Below, piece by piece: positions 1 to 11,540 of a DNA stretch of 64,000 bases. The notes under the pieces are model-generated. The model searched no databases and was not told where the DNA came from. It saw nothing but the letters and a program-made list of their open reading frames with translations. How positions within the stretch are numbered: the first letter of the stretch is position 1; each line of letters begins with the position of its first letter. Location: contig JAIWZP010000025.1 of assembly GCA_025201375.1 (NCBI GenBank), positions 186,001 to 250,000 on the forward strand, written 5' to 3'. This DNA is from Gongronella butleri (Eukaryota > Mucoromycota > Mucoromycetes > Mucorales > Cunninghamellaceae). The position numbers and the translations under genes were made by a program.

Positions 1-194
1 CCATTGGCCGTTGAAATGCCCTGTTCCAACGACGTGTTGAAGTTGGGCGTGCCTGCCGATGCGCACCGCGCTGGGATCAGAGCTGGAAGCGTGTCACGCG
101 TCATCAATGGGCCAGCCACGGGTGCAGCCTCGATCAACGAGGAAAAAAGGAGCGTGGCCGCCGCCAGCGACTTGAAGGCTTGCTTGATCATCAT
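1..194 (-). CDS. Secreted protein N-terminus, probable lipase paralogue (partial)
   Basis: The frame opens at a double ATG (first at 192-194 on the minus strand) and runs off the left edge, giving about 64 residues. It begins with a basic-then-hydrophobic signal peptide (MMIKQAFKSLAAATLLFSS, then a cut site near IEAAPVAG). The propeptide-like stretch contains TLPALIPAR. The complete lipase at 1658-3082 also starts MMI, has the same signal-peptide layout and carries PPLIPER. Rhizomucor-type lipase precursors have a similar LPPLIPSR segment. I therefore infer a second secreted lipase of the same family, in the same orientation. The catalytic part lies outside the window, so the identity is an inference; another secreted hydrolase is possible. 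A TATA box lies about 100 bases upstream. Confidence 0.5.
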   Translation of the reverse strand, partial: MMIKQAFKSLAAATLLFSSLIEAAPVAGPLMTRDTLPALIPARCASAGTPNFNTSLEQGISTAN

Positions 195-290
195 TGTATT
201 TTGTACAATTGAAAAAAAGAATGGGAGGGGGTGGGATTGAAAATGGAGATTTGGGTGAGGAAAGAAAACAAGACGCGCCGTGTGCCTTGC

Positions 291-297
291 TTTTATA
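291..297 (-). promoter_or_regulatory. TATA box of the left-edge gene
   Basis: TATAAAA on the minus strand, about 100 bases upstream of the start codon at 194. The spacing suits a core promoter with a 5' UTR of roughly 65-70 bases. Confidence 0.5.
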
Positions 298-1657
298 CAC
301 ACACAAAGCGTGCCGCATGACGCGATGAGCCATTGCCGCACGTCAGGTCTAGATCTTGCCTGGATTCTGTTTTTCCCATAGTATAAACGAGTCAGAAGGC
401 CCTTTTCTCAACAAATATATGCTTTGGCACGCGCTCTTCCTTGTTATGCAAAATGAATTTAGTCGAGTGACTCTCCCTTGGCATCCACAATGCTATCCAA
501 CAGGAGCAGCAGGAGGATGGCTGCCCTGTCCCACGTTTTTCCCCCGCAAACTCAAAAACTTGCGCTCTGACGCTTGCATGGTTGCACAGGCTCGACTTTG
601 TGCAATCCCGCGATCTCACAGAGGGCTGCCGGCGCGAAGAGTGGGTAACACCATTTTCACATTCAAACTTTGACGAGTCTTGGGTTCACACACGCTATCG
701 GTGGAAAAAACAAATGATGGACAAAAGGGAAAATACTCGAGCTCACGGGTCAACCTTATACAATTGAGCCCTGCATCCCTTTTTTTCACTCTTAAGTTGC
801 ATTGTCTATGAATCTTGCCTTTTCAAGCTGCAGTTGCCCTTTTATGCGCGACCCGGGTACTTTATTGTTCCCAAAAGACGCGCTGCGGCCCATTGCGCAT
901 CATCTGATGTGCGGAAAAACTGGGAAAAGCGCAAGTGAACAAATTGACGCCTAAAAGGGAGCGGCGCGCGTTTCCAGCCTCGGAATTCCTTTTTTTCCTC
1001 TATTTTTGGACCTTTTTTTTTTTTTTTGTTTTTTGATCGATCAAGCTTTCATTTGCCAAAGCACAAGATCGTCTTTGTAAAGCGATTTGCACAATCACGT
1101 TGAATTCCTTGATGTATATTAAATGAATCCTCGTTGCACAAAATCTCACTTTTCCTCGCAGCGGGGTAATAATGTGGGGTTGTGGGGGTTGCGTCCATCT
1201 CGATCGCTGGCAGGCCAGATCTTAAGTTTCGCGCGTGTTGCATCGTGCCTCTTTTTTTTTCCCGAATACACACTATATTTGGCAAGTCGCAATCACGGAA
1301 GAGCAGAGTGCAACCATCGTTTTAATTCAACAATTAACAAAAAACGCCGCGTGACGCCCATTGTCGGCAACGGATGCAAGGTCATGAGCCTCAGGCGGCG
1401 ACACAGAAACCCTGGCGCGTATTATAGTACCTGCAGCATCAAACAATGGGGAAAAAAAAAGAAAAAAACGAGACATCAGCATGGAATGTCATAAACGCGC
1501 TTGTTTCGCGCGTTCATCCGTGATGCAATTGCTTACGACTTGTGAGACGCCAAGTTTTGGTTTGCAATGTCCGAATTAGAGCAAAACATGGATTCAAATT
1601 CAGCGTCGCACTTGTCTAGAGGGCGCAAAAAATAAAAGGAAATGAGTTGTAAAATGC
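298..1657. other. Intergenic region, no gene seen
   Basis: It lies between the promoter of the left-edge gene and the 3' end of the lipase. Open frames here are short and show no coherent protein features. T-runs near 1010-1030 and 1250 and an A-run near 1451 are the only notable sequence. It presumably holds upstream control sequence of the left-edge gene and the lipase 3' UTR. Confidence 0.6.
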
Positions 1658-3082
1658 CTATTTTTTTGCGGCCATTGACAGCTTACAAGTGGTCACTTCA
1701 GGGTAGTCGACGATCCAGAATTCCAAGCCAGTGTGGACATATCCCTTGTTCATGGGCGGGTGGTGAACAATGGCTGTGAACAGACCAAAAATGTCAGTGA
1801 GTCGTTTCTTTTTTTTTTATTTGTATCTTTGGAGAGCCATTGAGCCTTACCATCCGAGTCGTGCACGACGCGATACTTGCCAATGTTGATCGAATTAAAG
1901 TACGAGGCATACTGGACATCACCGACGCGAGGCTCGCCTATGCATAGATTGCGTTAGTCGCATCATTCTTGATGGTTTTTTAAGACTCACCAAAGGTGAT
2001 GATCTTGATCAATAGGGCCTGGGCGGCGTCAAACCGCTGGTAAATGTCCAAGGCCGCGAGTTCGGCATAGGCGCCGCCAACCGAGTGACTACAAAGCACG
2101 CGTGGGCAAGAAATGAGAAATTTGAACAAAATTGGCTTCGTTTTTAGTTTTACCCAATGACATTGATCGTGTAGCCTTCATAGCGTCTGAGCAAGATCTC
2201 CATCTCCTTGAGAACATCCTCTTGGATGGCTTGGTAAGCGTTCCAGATTTGCTACCATGAGAAATCCATGTGAGGATGCGTCTTTTTTTTTTCTTTTTTT
2301 GTTTTTGTTGGGCATTTTTACAGCATTGACTTGCGCACCAGGGACCGGAGGGTAAGCAGTTTTGCCTGACAGCAAGCCCTAAAGGGAAAGAAATACAAAA
2401 GCCAAGGAAGAGGCACAATGAGTCAACAAGGAAATCCTGATTTTCCCTTGGACAAGCATTTTACAGTGGTCAATTTATCGAAATCAAAGCCGCCTATCGC
2501 CATCCGAAGAAGAGAATGATGCCATGAGCAAATGGGGATGCCCCCGAGATCAGCGCCTTTTTTTTCTTTTTTTTTTTTTTTTTTTTTTGTGTCGTTTGAT
2601 GATCATTTCTTTCATTTACCACGGAACACAAGGTAGATGGCTTGGTCAAAGTCACTTGTGATGACATAGCCACTGGCCGCACCATCTACGTCGCCATAAA
2701 AGACTTTTTGCATGCGGCCCTCGGAGTGCGATGCGCAGTATGGGCACGTCCATTGGTTACTGGGAATCACCTCAAAGCAATAGGCGGCAGCAGCGAGCTG
2801 TGCGCGGTCCTCGAGAATCTTCATGACATTGTCGTGCGCCTCAGTAATGCCCATGATCGCCGGCGCAATGGCGGGCGACACCTTATTGGGCTTGGCTTGA
2901 TCTTCGGCCGAATAGTCAAATCCATCGATCCAAGGACCAGGTTTGACGCGTTCGGGAATCAAGGGAGGGATTTCAAACGCCAACTTGGCGCCCTGGTCAA
3001 TCACCTCATCCAGAGAATCAATGGGTGCTGCAAAGAGCGCGGGTACCAGCGCAGACACCACGAAAAGCGAACGGATCATCAT
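1658..3082 (-). CDS. Secreted triacylglycerol lipase, class 3 (Rhizomucor/Rhizopus type)
   Basis: Seven exons can be followed on the minus strand: 3082-2620, 2556-2465, 2378-2322, then four more ending AAK-K-stop at 1658. Exon 1 encodes a signal peptide (MMIRSLFVVSALVPALFAAP), a propeptide with PPLIPER, and the lid-proximal segment ending IYLVFRG. The nucleophile motif GHSVGG is split across the exon 4/5 junction (VIG|HSVGG). EPRVGD and the acid residue in VVHDSD follow, then the catalytic His in KGYVHTGLEFWI. Ser-Asp-His order and spacing match fungal lipase_3 enzymes, which hydrolyse triglycerides extracellularly. Total length of about 330 residues is usual for the family. The nucleophile motif has Val where Rhizomucor lipase has Leu. 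It lies in the same orientation as the probable paralogue at the left edge. Confidence 0.9.
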
Positions 3083-4305
3083 CGTGCAACAAAAAAAAAG
3101 TTTAAAAAAAGGTGGACATAGAGCCTTTTTTTCTCGGCGATCTCGTCATATACGCGCTCCCCAAGATCATATTCTTCCGAATGCGTGCTTGTTTCGAATC
3201 TTTCCGTTGGACGCAATGCAGTAAAAAAAAAAAAAGGACTTCTTTTTTTTGTTTGGACGGGCCATCATCGCAGTATTTTCTTCTCGACTTTTTTTATTTT
3301 GAACCAAATGAGTCTGTGCATGTGCATGAGGGACCACTTGAGAGGTTTGGAGCCTTAAATTTGTTCAAATGCGGGGTGGCTTCCACGGTGTCTCTTTCCA
3401 AATGTCTCCGTCCATGTTGGGTGCTCGGGCACTAGGTCCAGCAAGCAGATGATAAGGTTGGTCGAGTGAAATAGTCCGGTGAACGCGTCCGCGGTAATGC
3501 CAAGGCATGACGCGCTTTGCCGATGCGGTTGAAAATACGAAAAAAAAAAAAAAAAAGCTGTGCGCGGCTCCGCATAGGGTCAGTTGCTCTCGCACGCGAC
3601 GGAGAAGCAAGTGGCACGCGCCATCCTTGTTTAGTAATCCTCCAAAAACATCAATTGAGTCCCTTCTGGGGCCCAGGGGGCTCCCCGCATCGCGATCACG
3701 CTTAAATGATTATCATGCGGGCAAGGCACGTCATCGTCGTCCCCCGCACGTTTCGACTTTTGAATGGTGTACCCCAGTTTCACCGGGGCGTGATTCTCAC
3801 TGGCTCACCCGATCACCGCATCAGGGTTTATCCGCCCGCACTGCCCAATTTTCTGTCAAGCGTGCCATTGGCCAAAAAAAAAACAAAAAAAGAAAAGGCA
3901 GCCCGCGAGCAAGCAAGGCACTTTTTTTTTCTATGCTCGGGCGGCCCAGTCCTTGGAATCCGCCCCAAAAACAGGATTGGCCTTGTTCAAAGTGCCTTGG
4001 CAAGGCGCGAATCTGCCCCAGTGGCCGTCGAGCCACAATGCCAGCAATTGGGATGGGCCATTTCCATTGCAGGCGAATCCCAAGGGACCAGACCCATAAA
4101 AGGAAACGGGAAAATGTTGGATTTTGCTGTCAACACTGATAAACGATCTGCCAGAAACAGGCATGTTTCCATGGATCAAGTTAGATCTCAGCAAACGTCA
4201 TAAAAGAACAAGCATTGCGGTTCACTTTTTTTTTGTTTTTCTTTTCTTTACAACCCCTTTTTTCATACCTCTTTCCACACCCATACACACATAAAAATCT
4301 ATAGA
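3083..4305. other. Divergent promoter region between lipase and acetyl-CoA hydrolase
   Basis: The two flanking genes point away from each other, so both promoters should lie here. The best TATA-like site for the plus-strand gene is CATAAAAG at 4095-4102, about 205 bases before the ATG. Several A/T homopolymers occur (3220s, 3540-3556, 3880s). Open frames across 3507-4203 overlap each other in different frames and show no family features. Confidence 0.5.
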
Positions 4306-5831
4306 ATGGCTTCTGTCTCGGCTGCATTGAGATCCAGAGTGAAGCGTAGCTCGTACTTGAACAAAGTGATGCGCGCTGAGGAGACGCTCCCTTTTTTCAA
4401 GGATGGCCAATATCTCGGCTGGTCCGGTTTTACCGGTAAGGCTTTCGAAATTGCAAATTGACAGTCGAAAATCGCTTTGTACTCATCCATTGTTCATCAA
4501 AATAGGCGTCGGCTACCCCAAGATGATCCCAATTGCGCTCGCTGATCATGTTGAACAGAACAATCTCCAAGGCAAGATGCGCTTCAACCTCTTTGTTGGG
4601 GCCAGCAGCGGAGCGGAGACGGAGGTAAGGGTCCACGGCATGAATTGGCCAAAAGAAAAAAAAAGAAAAAGCAAAGAAACTCACTTTGCACCCCCCTGTC
4701 TTAGGATCGTTGGGCCACTTTGAACATGATTGACCGCCGCTACCCTCATCAAGTCGGCCGCAACATCAAAAAGGGCATTAATGAGGGCCGCATCCGCTTT
4801 GCTGACAAGCATTTGTCCATGTTCCCCCAAGATTTGGTTTATGGTAAGTGATCCGAGCCGATTCCGGAGTCTCAAGGCTGATTTGGGACACGATAGAAAG
4901 AAAAAAATAAAGTCAGCTCATGACCCGACGATGGATAATCGCGCTAATCTCGCTCTTTTTTTTTTTTTATCAGGTTTCTACACAAAGGACAACCCCAATG
5001 GCAACAAGCTGGATGTGGTGATTGTCGAGGCCACGGCGGTGCTTGAAGATGGCTCCATTGTTCCTGGTGCGAGCGTGGGTGCCACGCCCGAGCTGCTCCA
5101 GATGGCCGACAAGGTGATCATTGAGGTGAACACCAAGATTCCCTCGTTTGAAGGCCTGCACGACATGGTGGGCTGCTCGTTGCCTCCTCATCGCAAGCCG
5201 TACTTGATCATGAACCCCGAGGATCGCATTGGTAGCGTGTCCATCCCCGTCGACCCTGAGAAGGTGATTGCCGTCGTCGAGTCCAACCGCCCCGACAACA
5301 CTAGCGCCAATGCCCCTGAGGATGCCACCAGCGAGGCCATTGCCAACCATCTCATCGAGTTCCTTGAGCATGAGGTCAAGATGGGTCGCCTCCCTGAGAA
5401 CCTCTTGCCCCTGCAATCTGGCATTGGTAACATTGCCAATGCCGTCATCGGTGGCCTCTCAAAGTCCAAGTTTGAGAATGTCTCTGTGTAAGTGCACGCC
5501 AACATTAGATTATTTTTTACTATCGATGGGCATGAATTGCCTCGTGTTCAACGTTCCCTGTGGCTCGTGACTGACGTTTCGTTTTTTTTTTTTTGACAGC
5601 TTCACCGAGGTGCTCCAGGACACTTTCCTCGACTTTTTCGACTCCCACAAGCTTCGCTTTGCCAGTGCTACTTCCATCCGCTTCTCCCCTGACGGCTTTG
5701 ACCGCTTTTATGCCAATTGGGAGCACTACAAGGATCGCCTCTTGCTCCGCTCGCAGCAGGTGTCCAACTCGCCTGAGGTCATCCGTCGCCTTGGCTGCAT
5801 TGCCATGAACACCCCTGTGGAATTCGATGTA

Positions 5832-5867
<36 letters not shown>

Positions 5868-6423
5868 GACGAAACACGTGGCTGACTTTTTGATTCCTTT
5901 TTTTTTAGATTTACGGCCACGCCAATTCGACTTGCGTTGCTGGCTCTGCCATGCTCAATGGTCTCGGTGGCAGCGCTGACTGTAAGTGATGTCGTTTTTC
6001 GTGCTTTAGGAGCGTGTCATGCTCATTTTCTTCGTTTTTTCTTCTCTAGTCTTGCGCAATGCCAAGCTCAGCATTATGCACACGCCCTCGACGCGCCCCA
6101 CCAAGGTCGACCCCCACGGTATCACGTGTGTTGTGCCTATGGTCTCCCATTGCGACCAGACGGAGCACGATTTGGACGTGATTGTCACCGAGCAAGGTCT
6201 GGCCGATGTGCGCGGTCTGTGCCCTCGCGACCGCGCCCAACTGATCATTGACAAGTGTGTCCATCCCGAATACAAGCCCTTGATCCAGGATTACTTTGAC
6301 ATGGCCACCAAAAAGTGCCTTGCGCGCGGCCACGGCCACCAGCCCCATATGCTCGACAAGGTCTTCCAATTGCACCACAACCTTCTCGAGAACGGAAGCA
6401 TGAAGATGACCAACCCTTGGTAA
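4306..6423 (+). CDS. ACH1: Acetyl-CoA hydrolase / succinyl-CoA:acetate CoA-transferase
   Basis: A CoA-transferase of the yeast Ach1 family, which moves CoA between succinyl-CoA or acetyl-CoA and acetate and is usually mitochondrial; it detoxifies acetate and supports acetate or ethanol growth. The start is [19 protein letters not shown] at 4306. Seven exons join in frame: [95 protein letters not shown]. Family landmarks are [14 protein letters not shown], the segment FTEVLQD with the Glu expected to form the CoA thioester, and [12 protein letters not shown] near the C-terminus. The protein ends KMTNPW. Length of about 525 residues matches the family. The intron at 5829-5909 carries a 30-base A-run. 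A basic N-terminus is compatible with mitochondrial import. Confidence 0.95.
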
Positions 6424-6547
6424 ATCACAGCCAGCTATCGCTTTTAACCCCAACCCCACCCACTCCCAAGCAATAATACCAGAGTTCAATAGACCACTTT
6501 TTTTAATTCTCGCTTTGCATTTGTAACTCCCCACCCCAACACATCAT

Positions 6548-6553
6548 AATAAA
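6548..6553 (+). terminator. Poly(A) signal of the CoA-transferase gene
   Basis: AATAAA 125 bases after the stop codon of the acetyl-CoA hydrolase gene. Confidence 0.5.
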
Positions 6554-6689
6554 GTCATTCTGTTCATCATTACAAATCAAGAAACTCAGCATGGCGAACG
6601 TGAGCGAATAGACGCGTCGCGACCGCCTCTCTCTTATCATATTTCCCGTATTTTCCCGTAAAATGCAAGATCGTACTGTAGAAAGCCTT

Positions 6690-8130
6690 TTTTTTTGTTG
6701 TGTCTGTACCGAATTTGGCCACTGATTCATTTGAGACGACTTCCGCTTCAATACATTGCGCCCTTGCCACGTGCGCTAACAAAATGGAGAAGATCTTATC
6801 CCCCTTTTGCCGGGCGCGTCCTTCGGATCTTGTTCATCCGGTCCTATGTTTGAACTGGAGGATGATGAACACGAAACTCCAACGATGTCAATTTTTTTCA
6901 GTGATCGGATTACTGAATCTTGAGGAAATATATTTTGCATAAATCAGGGCCAAATCGGCCCCGTAAAGGCTAGCTCGCCGAGATCATAATGCGATGTCCC
7001 TAAACCACAAGCGCTTCTACCACGTTTGTCCGCTGATTCATTTAAGGCGACTCACGCGTCGGGGCGCTCAGCCGTTGCTGCAGTACGAGACCAAATGGTG
7101 GTAAATTTACCCCCTTTACACCTATGTAACTGGCGCTACGTTGGAAACTTACTCATCTGGTCCCAAATTTGGACCAGTTGATGGTAGAGCCAATTCTCCA
7201 ACGGTGTTAATTTTTTTCGCAAATCGGATCATTCAGTCGCGAGATAACTCGAGATTCATGTTTGCAGGTGAAAACCCGTAGCCAAACAATATTTTACGCG
7301 TTTCTCTCGATGAATCTGGCCATCTAGCTCAAAACATAGACCATTGAATAATCGACCCAAAAAGTCGATGATGCCAAGTTTTTCCAGAGATCGGATCACT
7401 CAGTCTTGAGAAAATGCATTTTTCATAAAATCAGGGCCAAGTCAGGATCAAAACGACCCCTAAAGGCTAACTCGCCGAAAACTTGAAGCGATATCCCCAA
7501 ATTACAAGCGCTTTCACCGCGTATGACCGCCGATTCAGTTGAGGTGACTCACGCGTCGGGGCGCTCAGCCCTTGCCACCGTACGAGACCAAATGGTGCTG
7601 ATGTTCCCCCATTTACGCCTATGAACCTGGGGCTTTCTCAGAAACTTGCTCATCTAGTCCCAAATTTGGACCAGTTTACAGTAAACCCATTTCTCTAATG
7701 GTGTTAATTTATTTCGCGAATCGTATCGCTCAGTCTCGAGAAATCTTGAGATTCGTGTTTGCTGGTGAAAACCCAGTGGCATATAATATTTTACGTATTC
7801 CTCCCGATGAACCTGACCAAATGGCACCAAATTTACACCAGTGGATAATTGACTCAAAAATACAATGATTTCAAGTTTTTCACAAATCGGATCACAACAT
7901 AGTCTTGAGAATTATCGAGATTCGAGTTACTACATAGTGAAAACGCAGGCGCAAAAGTCGATCAAACACTGGATTAATTTTCAGACTCTCTTTTCTCGAC
8001 AACTGGAAAACCAACCAACGGTGCTTTTGAAATATCAAAGGCAGCTGTTAAATTTTTATCGAATGGGACCAATTTCATCGATGGATGGCTAAAACTCGCA
8101 GAGAAATCCACTTTTTCATCAAAATCTTTG
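6690..8130 (+). repeat. Dispersed repeat A, copy 1 (with internal repetition)
   Basis: This non-coding block is paralogous, in the same orientation, to 32230-33810. Shared landmarks include ATGGAGAAGATCTTA, CCGGGCGCGTCC, GGATCTTGTTCATCCG, TAAAGGCTAGCTCGCC and GCGTCGGGGCGCTCAGCC. Inside the block the unit repeats after about 490 bases (compare 6950-7250 with 7440-7740). The end (7960-8130) carries the 'C' segment with TTTTCTCGACAACTGGAAAA, also seen at 12820 and, in part, near 60090. Short unrelated open frames run through it; nothing looks like a transposase or reverse transcriptase. Limits are approximate. Confidence 0.75.
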
Positions 8131-9906
8131 ATCGCGATTATATATTTTACAAAACTTTGGGGGAACTGCGATTTTTATTCCCCAGTATTCACGGCACAGA
8201 CTCCAAGTTTGCACCATCTATGCAAAGTAGATTTTTGAGTTGAGTTGTGAAGCCTTTTTTTGTCTTCATCGATCCGTTCACGTTGTACAGTATCCTTCAG
8301 TGTATGTTTATAATTGGCCTTTAAGCACATGTTCCAAAACTGACGAGAGGAAGCCAGTTGCTGTCAGGGGCCAGGCTCGTAATAACCGGGTACCAGGGCA
8401 CGGTGACTCGCTGGTTGTAGGTCGGAGCGGGTTTATTACACTAGAAGGTGAAGAAGGCCATTTGATAGAAATTTATAACAAGAGAGAGAAAAAAAAGCAA
8501 AACAATAGCAGAGGACGGGGAAAAGCAAATGGGCAGGCAGGCAGGCAGGGTAGAGGTTGTGAGAGAGAGAGAGGTCAGAGAGATGTCAGATTTCAGATGT
8601 CCCAGGTGAAGAGAAAAGGCGAGACTTGGGCGATGATGGGCTGTATTTATGACTTTTCCTCTTCACCTTGGCCATTGGGAGTGCAAAGGGGTATCTGGCG
8701 GATCAGAACAGGGTGCCAAGCGCGTGGAGAAAACGAGGGTATCAAAGATGGACGTGAATTGACAGGAATGGACGCGCCTTGACAAAGATGCATGGGTGTG
8801 GCGTAGCCGAAAAGGGACGTGTTGACATGACAGCGCGTAAATAAAACGCCCAGTGCCAATTGTGGCATCGAGTAGCCGAGGGAGGAAAGTTGGCATGAAT
8901 CAAAGGGGCTGGCCTATTGGAATTGGTGCTGCTTGTGCTTGGTTTCTTGCTTTGCTTTTTTTTCAAAGTGCGGCCATCGGCGCGCTACACGCGCCTCAGG
9001 CCTTTGCGGGCTGACACGTGCGTGTGATTTGACGCTTTGCCCGTGCGCCTAGGTCTGGGCCGTGACGGTTGCGCATCGCTCGCTGAAAACAATTCATTCT
9101 ATCAGCCCGGACATTATGCACGCACCGGCCACCGCCATCGTGCTCGTCGAAAAAAAAAAAAAAGCGCGGCGTGCGTCCGGCCAAAAAAAAAAAAAAAAAC
9201 GATGTCGAAACAATAGACGCGCCAATCGCTATGGCACGCAAGAGCGCGTCCTTGGAGCTGCATCGACACATTCACTAGCAAAAGAAGTTCGAGGTGTATG
9301 GATTCGACTTGAAACGGACGCGCTTATATCAAAGTTCGACGCGGTTTTTCACACGTCCAAGTTATCCCGCAAACAACCTGTTCGCATCAATTCTGCCTGG
9401 ATCTCGTTTTTTGAAGTGATCATCGATGGCTACATACGCAACAGCCCGTGCTCTTTCTTGTGAGCCGCGTTTTGAGGATCTGCAGCCAGTCTTCGTCGAG
9501 TTTGTCTTGTGGCGAAAATACAAGTAGATTGCATTTTACAGGAGAACCGGTCGATGGATCCCGAGGTTTTATGGCAAATGGACGCGTTCTACCATGTGGG
9601 TGAATGGCACGGCGATCCGAGGAACCAAGTTTTGCCAGGTTAAAATTCGTGACTGTACCCCTTGGAAAATCGTCATTTTTGAAAATCGATGTGGCGCACG
9701 CGCGCACCATCGAGTGCTTGCATCTCCATGAAATTTTGGCATATGAGCATTTTGGTCTCTCTCTTTTCAGAATAATAATAAAAACCGGGGGTTGATCTGA
9801 CCGTTGGCAAGAAAATTGACAATGCTCCATAAATTCACAATTTTGTCTCTAGCGCGTCAAGCTGCTATTCAACCAGGCTTAAATCTTACAAGTGAAAAGA
9901 CACTTA
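8131..9906. other. Gene-poor region, no gene seen
   Basis: It contains purine-rich sequence with a short (GCAG)n stretch near 8530 and an (AG)n stretch near 8560, two A-runs near 9150 and 9182, and one TACAGTA word at 8286-8292. The longest open frame (8240-8782, plus) is low-complexity Arg/Gly/Gln-rich and not credible. The right limit is the TA target duplication of the Tc1 element. Confidence 0.5.
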
Positions 9907-10113
9907 CCGTGGCTCTCAAAAGTGATCCAAATTTTGGGAATCTCACACAAATTTTGTTTGTTCTCATTCAATAATGATCGGATAAAAACGCTATTTATAC
10001 TATTAGATAGCCCTATTTGAATTCTATAATGTGTTAAAATTTCAATTTGATATGTTCAATATTGATCGAGCTACAGCGCGTAATAAAATCGGAGTTATTT
10101 GGATCACTTTTGA
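9907..10113. repeat. Left terminal inverted repeat of the Tc1 element
   Basis: It pairs with 11328-11538. The outer end has CCGTGGCTCTC and the inner end has GGATCACTTTTG. At 10014-10015 it has a plain TA where the right repeat has a five-base insertion. Confidence 0.93.
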
Positions 10114-10143
10114 CGCGTCGCTACTTTTTTTTTATTTTTTTAT

Positions 10144-11163
10144 TTAATATTTCGTCCAACGACCGTTCGCCTTAATAACTGCTTTGCACCTGTCAGGCAT
10201 GGACTCAATGTACTTACGAACCATTTCTTTAGGAATGTCGTTGTACCAGACGTGCACTACACGCTCCCAAAGTTCATTCATGCCTTTGGGTACAGTCTCG
10301 TATCGAAAAAGCTTTTGCTTGAGCAAGGCCCACATGTTTTCAATTGGGTTAAGATCAGGAGACTGCGCGGGCCACTCCATGACTGTAAACGGCTGTTCCG
10401 CCAACCAGTCTTGCACTAAATGTGACTTATGCTTGGGGTCATTATCCTGTTGAAATATGACGCGCGCAGGATCGAACTCCTTTTCACGAATAGACGCCCA
10501 CAAATCTTCCTTTAGGATGTCCAAGTAGAGGTGCTTATCCATCGTAGTGTTTATCTTTGTGATATACCCAACACCCTCCCAGGTGATGCAGCTCCAAACC
10601 ATTACATTACCACCACCATGCTTCACGGTTTGTTGAACATGACGCGGTTGAATGTTTTCTTGGGGCCGCTTCCAGGCATAGTTCTTTCCATCCGAGCCAT
10701 ACCGGTTGATTTTCACTTCGTCTGACCAAATAACACGTTTCCAGTCTTCGATGGTCCAGTGCTGATGCATGCGAGCCCAGTTTAAGCGTCGAATTCGGTT
10801 GACTTCACTGATGAGAGGTTTTTTTGGCTTCACAAAGGCAACTAGCCCTGCTTCCTGCAGTGCTCTACGAACAGTATGAGTACTGACAACAATACCGTGG
10901 TCCTCCTGTAGCTTGTTTTTGACTTCCACCGCATTTTCCACACCAAACTTGGTGATGGCACGCACGCAATACTTCTTCATGCGATCGTTGAGAAGAGTTG
11001 GACGTCCCATTGTCGCCACTTTTGCAACCAACGGTTTGGAAACGCGTAGTCTTTGGACTGCACCATAGCTAGCACCAGTCTTCCGCATAATTTGGCGGAT
11101 AGAGAGCCCGTCCTGAACGTGCTTGAGAATGCTGTTTCGCTGATCAGTAGTTACTTTGCCCAT
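10144..11163 (-). CDS. Tc1-family transposase (DD34E)
   Basis: 339 residues in one uninterrupted frame. The N-terminal third is a paired-type helix-turn-helix DNA-binding region (KHVQDGLSIRQIMRKTGAS, then GRPTLLNDRM with the GRPR-like hook common in Tc1 proteins). The catalytic triad is Asp in VIWSDEVKINRYG, Asp in VIFQQDNDPKHKS, and Glu in SPDLNPIENMW. I count 34 residues between the second Asp and the Glu, the DD34E spacing of the Tc1 group. The length is normal for a full transposase (about 340). It carries out cut-and-paste transposition into TA sites. No frameshift or stop interrupts it, so this copy may be recent or active. Confidence 0.96.
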   Translation of the reverse strand: MGKVTTDQRNSILKHVQDGLSIRQIMRKTGASYGAVQRLRVSKPLVAKVATMGRPTLLNDRMKKYCVRAITKFGVENAVEVKNKLQEDHGIVVSTHTVRRALQEAGLVAFVKPKKPLISEVNRIRRLNWARMHQHWTIEDWKRVIWSDEVKINRYGSDGKNYAWKRPQENIQPRHVQQTVKHGGGNVMVWSCITWEGVGYITKINTTMDKHLYLDILKEDLWASIREKEFDPARVIFQQDNDPKHKSHLVQDWLAEQPFTVMEWPAQSPDLNPIENMWALLKQKLFRYETVPKGMNELWERVVHVWYNDIPKEMVRKYIESMPDRCKAVIKANGRWTKY

Positions 11164-11327
11164 TGCTGGAATGCCGGTAATGAGCTAGTGATTCGACGGT
11201 AATGAAGAGTAGAAAGTGACTCCAACAAAGAAGACAAGGAAAGTGTGCCTAGAAAGAAAAAAAAAAAGAAAAAACAACCTGCTCCAAAACCCCGATCAGG
11301 CAGGAGCAATTTCAGGCACGTGGGCGG

Positions 11328-11538
11328 CAAAAGTGATCCAATTGACTCCAATTTTATTACGCGCTGTAGCTCGATCAATATCGAACATATCAAATTGAAA
11401 TTTTAACACATTATAGAATTCAAATACAGTAGGGCTATCTAATAGTGTAAATACTGTTTTTATCCGATCATTATTGAATGAGAACAAATAACATTTGTGT
11501 GAGATTTCCAAAATTTGGATCACTTTTGAGAGCCACGG
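11328..11538. repeat. Right terminal inverted repeat of the Tc1 element
   Basis: Near-perfect reverse complement of 9907-10113. It carries an extra CTGTA-type five bases (TACAGTA at 11425-11431 on the plus strand) at the position of a plain TA in the left repeat. Confidence 0.93.
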
Positions 11539-11540
11539 TA

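Larger units (their letters stand above)
9907..11538 (-). mobile_element. Intact Tc1-type transposon with ~210 bp inverted repeats
   Basis: The element is 1632 bases, flanked by TA on both sides (9905-9906 and 11539-11540), as expected for Tc1/mariner insertion. Termini read CCGTGGCTCTCAAAAGTGAT at the left, with the same sequence in reverse complement at the right. The inverted repeats extend about 207 bases on the left and 211 on the right and are nearly identical. The core GTGATCCAA of the outer end recurs near the inner end of each repeat in opposite orientation (10101-10110 and 11331-11340), suggesting paired transposase sites. A single uninterrupted transposase gene lies between the repeats. 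All parts needed for mobility are visible, but activity is not shown. Confidence 0.95.

Noticed and set aside
8240..8782. Plus-strand open frame of 180 residues
   Set aside because: Low-complexity Arg/Gly/Gln-rich translation over purine-rich DNA, no splice partners and no family features.
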